Positions 51,632-56,702 of a stretch of DNA of 56,702 bases are shown piece after piece. The stretch is from Odoribacter sp. (GTDB lineage: Bacteria > Bacteroidota > Bacteroidia > Bacteroidales > Muribaculaceae), in assembly GCA_023663145.1 (NCBI GenBank), contig JAMPHZ010000018.1:1-56702 (forward strand), in the 5' to 3' direction. Every line of letters begins with the position of its first letter. Within the stretch, counting starts at the first letter, position 1. The notes under the pieces are model-generated. The model did no database searches. It had not been told where the DNA came from and worked only from the letters and a program-made list of their open reading frames with translations. Made by a program: the position numbers and the translations under genes.

Positions 51632-51805
51632 ATGCCGTGCTGTAAAGTTCAGAATGTGACAGAAACATATCCGCGCAAAGATAGCGGTGGCGTCATATTG
51701 GTGCTTGTTGTGTCGATTGCGGTGATGGTGGCCGGAGCGCTAATCACTTCAGTTGCAGGGCGCATCGTAGAGCGCGAGGGTGGTGTTGGCCGCCGGGAGG
51801 CATAA
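51632..51805 (+). CDS. Possible 57-aa membrane peptide
   Basis: A short open frame from ATG 51632 to TAA 51803-51805. It has a polar N-terminus (MPCCKVQNVTETYPRKDSGG), one strong hydrophobic helix (VILVLVVSIAVMVAGALIT) and a basic end. An AT-rich leader precedes it, but there is no good plus-strand promoter, and the channel gene's -7 box lies inside it on the other strand. Could be real or chance. Confidence 0.3.
   Translation: MPCCKVQNVTETYPRKDSGGVILVLVVSIAVMVAGALITSVAGRIVEREGGVGRREA
51676..51683 (-). promoter_or_regulatory. Promoter box of the channel gene
   Basis: Minus-strand TATCTTTG, exact TAnnTTTG. No clear -33. The leader is about 40-65 nt depending on the start codon. Confidence 0.5.
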
Positions 51806-51836
51806 AAATCACGCCCTGCCGTTTGTGGCAGGGCGC
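51803..51836 (-). terminator. Terminator of the carAB operon
   Basis: GCCCTGCC and GGCAGGGC stem around GTTTGT/ACAAAC, followed on the minus strand by GTGATTTTTAT. It lies 27 nt beyond the carB stop. Confidence 0.8.
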
Positions 51837-51862
51837 GTGGTTATATTGTTGACGGAACAGGA

Positions 51863-54800
51863 TCAGTATTCATCCCAAGGCTTGATCTCAACGCTTGATG
51901 TGGAGAGTGTGGTGAAGGCGTTGATGAAAGCCGAGGCCAGACGTGCATTGGTAATCAAAGGAATATTGAGGTCAATGGCAGCACGACGTATTTTATAACC
52001 GTTTGTGATTTCGGCAGATGAAAGGTCGCGAGGTATGTTCACCACCATGTCAACAAGGCGGCTGTGCAGGATCTCAAGAGCCTGTGGCTTTAAATCAGGA
52101 TCAGAAGGTTTATGCACCAATGTGGATTCGATGCCGTTCTCTGCGAGGAACTTATGTGTGCCTTCGGTTGCATATATAGGGTATCCTTTCATTGCGAGAC
52201 GGCGTGCGGCCTCAAGCATAGCGGCTTTATGTTTGGCCGTACCAGAGCTGAGCATTATGCCTTTGCGCGGTACCCGGTGGCCTACAGAAAGCAGTGATTT
52301 GAGCACGGCCTCCTGTGTGGTCTCGCCTATGCAACCGACCTCGCCGGTGGAGGCCATGTCGACACCGAGCACCGGATCGGCACCTTGCAGGCGTGAGAAG
52401 GAGAACTGCGAGGCCTTCACTCCTACATAGTCGAGATCAAAAGCACTTTTCTCCGGTTTTGCCACGTTTTCACCGAGCATGATACGTGTCGCAAGATCTA
52501 TAAAATTGATTTTAAGCACTTTTGAAACGAACGGGAACGAACGCGAGGCTCTCAGGTTACATTCTATTACCTTGATGTCGTTGTCTTTGGCAAGGAACTG
52601 TATGTTGAATGGCCCGGAAATGTTGAGCGCACGGGCTATGGTAGAGCCAACTTTCTTGATACGGCGCATGGTCTCCACGTAGAGTTTCTGTGGAGGGAAC
52701 TGAATGGTGGCATCGCCCGAGTGTACACCTGCATATTCTATGTGTTCAGATATTGCGTAGGCTTTTATCTCACCGCCTTGTGCAACAGCGTCCATTTCTA
52801 TTTCCTTGGCATCTTGGATGAATTCGGTTACAACTACGGGGTGTTGTTTTGAAACATTGGCAGCGAGAGCGAGGAAGCGTACAAGTTCTTCAGGATTGGA
52901 GCATACGTTCATGGCTGCTCCTGAGAGTACGTAGCTGGGGCGCACGAGCACGGGGAATCCTACTTCGTCGACAAATGAGTTTATGTCGTCCATAGAAGAC
53001 AGTTCGCGCCAGCGAGGCTGATCAATGCCCAGGCGGTCAAGCATGGCAGAGAATTTGTGTCTGTCCTCGGCGTTGTCAATTGAGGCGGCCGATGTTCCTA
53101 AAATATTGACACCGCATGAGTCGAGTCTTGTGGCGAGATTGTTTGGAATCTGGCCGCCAACGCTTAATATTGTGCCATGCGGCTGCTCGAGGTCAAGTAT
53201 GTCCATAACGCGCTCGAAAGTGAGTTCGTCGAAGTATAGCCTGTCACATGCGTCGTAATCGGTTGAAACTGTCTCGGGGTTATAGTTGATCATCACGGAG
53301 CGCCATCCGCGGCGTTTCACTGTCATCAGTGCGTTGACTGAGCACCAGTCAAATTCAACAGATGAACCTATGCGGTAGGCACCGGAGCCGAGCACAACGA
53401 TTGACCGGTGGTCGCCTTGGTATTCGACATCGCTTTGTGAACCGTTATAAGTGAGGTAGAGGTAGTTTGTGAGTGCGGGGTATTCAGCTGCGAGTGTGTC
53501 AATCTGCTTTACAACTGGAGTAATACCAAGTTCCTTGCGACGGCGGCGCACGGCCATCAGTGCGGCGTGACTGTCACCCATAGAAGTCTTGAGTACTGAT
53601 CGGGCTATCTGGAAGTCGCTGAAGCCTTGCTGTTTGGCAACCCGCATGATTGATGCCGGAATCTGCTCGATGTCGTTGTAGGTCTCGAGGTCGGCCGCGG
53701 TGGTGATGATGTTGTGAAGCTTGAACAGGAACCAACGGTCGATTTTGGTAAGATCGTGGATGCGGTCAACCGAATATCCTGCGGCAAAGGCTGCCGCCAA
53801 GGCAAACACCCGCTTGTCAGTAGGGGCGGCGAGCGCTTTGTCAATGTCGTCGAATTGAATGCTGTGGTTTTCCACGAAACCGTGCATTCCCTGACCTATC
53901 ATTCGCAGGCCTTTCTGGAATGCTTCCTCGAATGTGCGGCCAATAGCCATGACTTCACCAACTGATTTCATCGATGAACCTATCTCGCGGTTTACTCCGT
54001 GAAATTTTCCGAGATCCCAACGGGGTATTTTTACCACTACGTAGTCAAGCGCCGGCTCGAAGAATGCCGATGTAGAACGGGTGACATTGTTCTGCAGGTC
54101 GAACAGCCCGTATCCAAGGCCGAGTTTAGCTGCCACGAATGCCAATGGGTATCCGGTTGCCTTTGATGCCAATGCCGATGAGCGGCTGAGGCGGGCGTTT
54201 ACTTCAATCACGCGGTAATCCATTGACTGTGGATCGTAGGCATATTGTACGTTGCATTCGCCTACTATGCCTATGTGGCGTATGATTTTTATCGCGAGTG
54301 AGCGTAGTTTGTGGTAGTCGTCGTTGCTTAGTGTCTGGGACGGAGCTACGACGATGCTTTCTCCAGTGTGTATGCCAAGGGGATCGAAGTTCTCCATATT
54401 GCACACGGTGATGCAGTTGTCGAAGCGGTCGCGTACCACTTCGTATTCAACTTCTTTCCATCCTTTGAGTGATTTCTCGATAAGTACCTGCGGAGAGAAT
54501 GCGAGAGCTTTTTCAACGAGAGCCTCGAGTTCGGCTGCTGATTCGCAGAATCCGCTGCCGAGGCCTCCAAGGGCGTAAGCCGCCCGTACTATCACCGGGT
54601 AGCCTAAATCTTCAGCTATAGAGAGGGCTGTAGGGATGTCTTCGGCGGCTCGGCTTTTTATGGTCTTGACATCGATCTGGTCAAGTTTTTCTACAAATAA
54701 CTCTCTGTCTTCAGTCTCAATGATAGCTTGAACCGGAGTGCCGAGCACTTTTACACCGTATTTCTCGAGTACGCCAGAGCGGAATAGCTCGACGCCGCAG

Positions 54801-55093
54801 TTTAGGGCTGTCTGTCCACCGAATGCGAGCAGTATGCCGTCGGGGCGCTCGCGCTCTATGACTCGTTCTACGAATTCGGGTGTGACGGGCAGGAAGTATA
54901 TCTTGTCGGCAAATCCTTCGGAGGTCTGTACAGTGGCTATGTTGGGATTTATGAGAACGGTGGTCACTCCTTCCTCTTTAAGAGCCTTCAGAGCTTGAGC
55001 TCCTGAATAATCGAATTCGCCGGCCTCGCCTATCTTGAGGGCGCCGCTGCCAAGTAGCAGAGCTTTATGTATGGTAGTGTCTTTATTGGTCAT
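51863..55093 (-). CDS. carB: Carbamoyl-phosphate synthase large subunit
   Basis: 1076 aa. CarB makes carbamoyl phosphate from bicarbonate, ammonia (delivered from CarA through an internal tunnel) and two ATP, for pyrimidines and arginine. It shows the two homologous ATP-grasp halves: LLLGSGALKIGEAGEFDYSG and VVLGSGAYRIGSSVEFDW as nucleotide-binding starts, VRAAYALGGLGSGF and LVRPSYVLSGAAMNV in the grasp loops, and VIEVNARLSRSSALASK with VIECNLRASRSFPF. The C-terminal MGS-like allosteric domain is intact (AMKGYPIYATEGTHKFL). Its ATG overlaps the carA stop by 4 nt, so the subunits are translated together. Confidence 0.97.
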   Translation of the reverse strand: MTNKDTTIHKALLLGSGALKIGEAGEFDYSGAQALKALKEEGVTTVLINPNIATVQTSEGFADKIYFLPVTPEFVERVIERERPDGILLAFGGQTALNCGVELFRSGVLEKYGVKVLGTPVQAIIETEDRELFVEKLDQIDVKTIKSRAAEDIPTALSIAEDLGYPVIVRAAYALGGLGSGFCESAAELEALVEKALAFSPQVLIEKSLKGWKEVEYEVVRDRFDNCITVCNMENFDPLGIHTGESIVVAPSQTLSNDDYHKLRSLAIKIIRHIGIVGECNVQYAYDPQSMDYRVIEVNARLSRSSALASKATGYPLAFVAAKLGLGYGLFDLQNNVTRSTSAFFEPALDYVVVKIPRWDLGKFHGVNREIGSSMKSVGEVMAIGRTFEEAFQKGLRMIGQGMHGFVENHSIQFDDIDKALAAPTDKRVFALAAAFAAGYSVDRIHDLTKIDRWFLFKLHNIITTAADLETYNDIEQIPASIMRVAKQQGFSDFQIARSVLKTSMGDSHAALMAVRRRRKELGITPVVKQIDTLAAEYPALTNYLYLTYNGSQSDVEYQGDHRSIVVLGSGAYRIGSSVEFDWCSVNALMTVKRRGWRSVMINYNPETVSTDYDACDRLYFDELTFERVMDILDLEQPHGTILSVGGQIPNNLATRLDSCGVNILGTSAASIDNAEDRHKFSAMLDRLGIDQPRWRELSSMDDINSFVDEVGFPVLVRPSYVLSGAAMNVCSNPEELVRFLALAANVSKQHPVVVTEFIQDAKEIEMDAVAQGGEIKAYAISEHIEYAGVHSGDATIQFPPQKLYVETMRRIKKVGSTIARALNISGPFNIQFLAKDNDIKVIECNLRASRSFPFVSKVLKINFIDLATRIMLGENVAKPEKSAFDLDYVGVKASQFSFSRLQGADPVLGVDMASTGEVGCIGETTQEAVLKSLLSVGHRVPRKGIMLSSGTAKHKAAMLEAARRLAMKGYPIYATEGTHKFLAENGIESTLVHKPSDPDLKPQALEILHSRLVDMVVNIPRDLSSAEITNGYKIRRAAIDLNIPLITNARLASAFINAFTTLSTSSVEIKPWDEY

Positions 55094-56178
55094 TTTTTGT
55101 GAAGCAGGTTGACAAATTCATCAAAAAGGAATTCTGTATCGCGGGGGCCGCTGGAGGCTTCAGGGTGGAACTGTGCCGAGAAGTATGGGAGTGAACGGTG
55201 AGTTATGCCTTCGTTGGTGCCGTCATTCATGTTTATGAACAGCGGCTGCCATTCAGCGGGGAGTGTGGAGTCGTCGACTGCGAAACCGTGGTTTTGAGAT
55301 GTTATGAAGCAGGAGTTTGTGCCTGCGCGCCGCACAGGCTGGTTGTGGCTGCGATGTCCGTATTTAAGTTTATAGGTAGATGCGCCGGCGGCTTTTGCAA
55401 GGAGTTGGTTCCCCATGCATATTCCGCAGATCGGTTTTCCCAAAGCGAGGGCATGGCGTATATGGGCTACTGTCTCAGTTGCAAAATCGGGATTTCCCGG
55501 GCCATTGGATATGAACAGGCCGTCCCAGGCGATGGTGTTGAAATCGTAGTTCCAAGGCACGCGTATCACTCTTACTCCGCGGGCCGCGAGACACCTTATT
55601 ATGTTGTGTTTTATGCCGCAATCAACCAGGACAACCCGAGGTCCGTCGGCAGGTCCGTATTCTTTTACTTCAGTGCAGGAGGTGAGAGCAATGAGGTTTT
55701 CGGCATTCGGGTCGTAAAAATCAACGGCATCGTCGCTTTGGCCTTCAAATATTATTTTTCCGAGCATTGAACCTGCCTGCCGCAGGTGCTTGGTAAGGGC
55801 GCGAGTGTCGATGCCGTATATTCCTGGAATTTTTTCTTCTTTGAGCCATTGTTCGAGTGTGCGGTCGGCAAGCCAATGGCTATGTTCCCATGCATAATCC
55901 TGGGCAATGATTGCCTTGCAATGAATGCGGGAACTTTCAAAATGAGTACTGAGGTCAGGAGATCCTCCGCGTGGAGGCACACCGTAATTGCCAAGAAGGG
56001 GGAATGTTGAGACAAGGATCTGTCCCTCATAAGAGGGGTCGGTGAGGCTTTCCGGATATCCGGTCATGGCGGTATTGAATACTACCTCTCCCGATGTCGG
56101 GGCTTCGTGGCCGAAGCTGAAGCCGTTGAAGCGTGTGCCGTCTGATAGAATCAGAGTGGCCGGTTTCGTTTCTCGCAT
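55090..56178 (-). CDS. carA: Carbamoyl-phosphate synthase small subunit
   Basis: 362 aa. CarA is the glutaminase that supplies ammonia to CarB. The N-terminal domain (TLILSDGTRFNGFSFG, FNTAMTGYPESLTDPSYEGQ) precedes a class I glutamine amidotransferase with the nucleophile in ICGICMGNQLLAKAAG, the GHRSHNQPV segment and the His/Glu of FHPEASSGP. Length fits the family. First gene of the carAB operon with a full promoter. In this window it joins pyrC as the second piece of de novo pyrimidine synthesis. Confidence 0.97.
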   Translation of the reverse strand: MRETKPATLILSDGTRFNGFSFGHEAPTSGEVVFNTAMTGYPESLTDPSYEGQILVSTFPLLGNYGVPPRGGSPDLSTHFESSRIHCKAIIAQDYAWEHSHWLADRTLEQWLKEEKIPGIYGIDTRALTKHLRQAGSMLGKIIFEGQSDDAVDFYDPNAENLIALTSCTEVKEYGPADGPRVVLVDCGIKHNIIRCLAARGVRVIRVPWNYDFNTIAWDGLFISNGPGNPDFATETVAHIRHALALGKPICGICMGNQLLAKAAGASTYKLKYGHRSHNQPVRRAGTNSCFITSQNHGFAVDDSTLPAEWQPLFINMNDGTNEGITHRSLPYFSAQFHPEASSGPRDTEFLFDEFVNLLHKK

Positions 56179-56232
56179 GCGATTGATTGATTTTTAATCG
56201 TTAGCCGGGCGCTCCCGTTTGGAACGACCATG

Positions 56233-56263
56233 CAAAGGTATATATTTTTTTGGGGCTTTACAA
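56233..56263 (-). promoter_or_regulatory. carAB promoter
   Basis: Minus-strand TACCTTTG (56233-56240) with TTG (56261-56263) 20 nt away. Leader about 48 nt; no pyrimidine attenuator hairpin is obvious. Confidence 0.78.
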
Positions 56264-56311
56264 CCAAAAAATGCTGTTTTGTGCGAAGTAGGTGATTATT
56301 TGCCCCGTCGC

Positions 56312-56342
56312 TTGCGAGGTTGCGAAAAAAGTCGTAATTTTG
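56312..56342 (+). promoter_or_regulatory. Orphan promoter facing the tRNA genes
   Basis: TTG (56312-56314), 20 nt, TAATTTTG (56335-56342). No evident gene follows except a 20-codon frame. It may add to tRNA transcription or make a small RNA. Confidence 0.5.
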
Positions 56343-56459
56343 CAATGATTTCCTCTTGTCTGAAGCATGTGGATGCGATAGATTCATGTTATTATAATAA
56401 TGTGTAAATATATGCCGGACACGATTGAAAAATATTTTAGTGATTTTTTTGCTGAAATA

Positions 56460-56491
56460 TTTGGTGGAATCAAAAAATGTGTCTAACTTTG
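56460..56491 (+). promoter_or_regulatory. Promoter of the tRNA cluster
   Basis: TTTG (56460-56463), 20 nt, TAACTTTG (56484-56491): a perfect Bacteroidetes consensus, about 50 nt before tRNA-Thr. Confidence 0.85.
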
Positions 56492-56543
56492 CAACCGCAA
56501 ACGGGAAATAACATCTCGGTTCTGCAAGAGAAAATTGAAGATT

Positions 56544-56617
56544 GCCTCTTTAGCTCAGTTGGCCAGAGCACGTGATTTGTAATCTCGGGGTCGTTGGTTC
56601 GAATCCGACAAGAGGCT
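56544..56617 (+). tRNA. tRNA-Thr (TGT)
   Basis: 74 nt cloverleaf. The acceptor arm GCCTCTT pairs with AAGAGGC. D-arm GCTC...GAGC, anticodon loop TTTGTAA with anticodon TGT (reads ACA), T-loop TTCGAAT. The anticodon stem has one U-U mismatch. CCA is not encoded. Confidence 0.95.
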
Positions 56618-56648
56618 CAAAATTGAAAGTTTTATTAATGTAATATAA

Positions 56649-56702
56649 GGGCGTGTTCCAGAGTGGCCAAATGGGGCAGACTGTAAATCTGCTGGCTCAG
56701 CC
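56649..56702 (+). tRNA. tRNA-Tyr (GTA), cut by the window end
   Basis: Acceptor start GGGCGTG, then TTCCAGAGTGGCCAAA typical of the class II tyrosine tRNA D-arm, and the anticodon arm GCAGACTGTAAATCTGC with GTA. The long variable arm begins (TGGCTCAGCC) where the window stops. It lies 31 nt after tRNA-Thr in one transcript. Confidence 0.93.

Larger units (their letters stand above)
56179..56543. other. Intergenic region between carA and the tRNA genes
   Basis: Holds the carAB promoter (minus), an orphan plus-strand promoter (56312-56342) and the tRNA promoter (56460-56491). A 20-codon open frame (56346-56408) follows the orphan promoter; no other gene is seen. Confidence 0.5.

Noticed and set aside
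1..56702. CRISPR array, prophage, integrative element or insertion sequence
   Set aside because: No repeat-spacer pattern, transposase, integrase or phage structural gene was seen; repeats found are gene-internal or 3'-end duplications.

Overview
The window looks like a chromosomal segment of a gut Bacteroidales bacterium, most probably of the Muribaculaceae type. The evidence is SusC/SusD pairs, lipoproteins with a Cys right after the signal peptide, Mfa-like fimbrillin with DUF3575 and DUF5119 partners, PCMD and DUF1573 proteins, near absence of Shine-Dalgarno sequences, and repeated matches to the Bacteroidetes promoter form (TTG/TTTG, about 20 nt, TAnnTTTG). Base composition is close to balanced. 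I see no insertion sequence, integrase, CRISPR array or rRNA. Genus assignment is inference.

Layout. 1-20.5 kb holds an unknown small ORF, a TolB-like propeller protein coupled to a large secreted N-acetylmuramoyl-L-alanine amidase, a small membrane protein and trmD, then a SusC/SusD pair with two surface lipoproteins (one with a PKD domain) and two tandem GHL10-type glycosidases related to E. coli DigH. Amidase plus DigH-like enzymes plus SusCD suggest a peptidoglycan-scavenging locus; this is the main hypothesis here. 20.5-24.4 kb is mutS with an MFS exporter. 24.5-32.1 kb is an island of secreted proteins of unknown function. A 1409-residue protein in it carries a 1,020-bp internal tandem duplication. 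Two paralogous small secreted proteins flank it, and a PCMD protein follows. Four proteins of the window end in closely similar GxYVKV-type tails and the two GHL10 enzymes in a related one, resembling type IX secretion sorting signals.

32.2-35.3 kb is an overlapping operon of a DUF1573 protein, a dolichyl/polyprenol-phosphate mannosyltransferase-like GT2 and dihydroorotase. Then come an M16 protease, dnaK with two sigma-54-like boxes, and an AAA/DUF4143 ATPase. 42.5-46.6 kb is a fimbrial operon (DUF3575, DUF5119 lipoprotein, Mfa-like fimbrillin) whose promoter lies just downstream of a run of nine G. 46.8-50.9 kb is ispF, a Cof-type HAD phosphatase and polA, whose proofreading domain has lost its catalytic residues. 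A six-helix channel with an altered K+ filter follows, then carAB in a 4-nt overlap, and finally tRNA-Thr(TGT) and the start of tRNA-Tyr(GTA), cut by the window end. That order is usual upstream of tRNA-Gly, tRNA-Thr and tuf.

In short, conserved housekeeping genes (trmD, mutS, pyrC, dnaK, ispF, polA, carAB, tRNAs) alternate with surface and secreted accessory blocks. All family calls are from motif reading without database searches.
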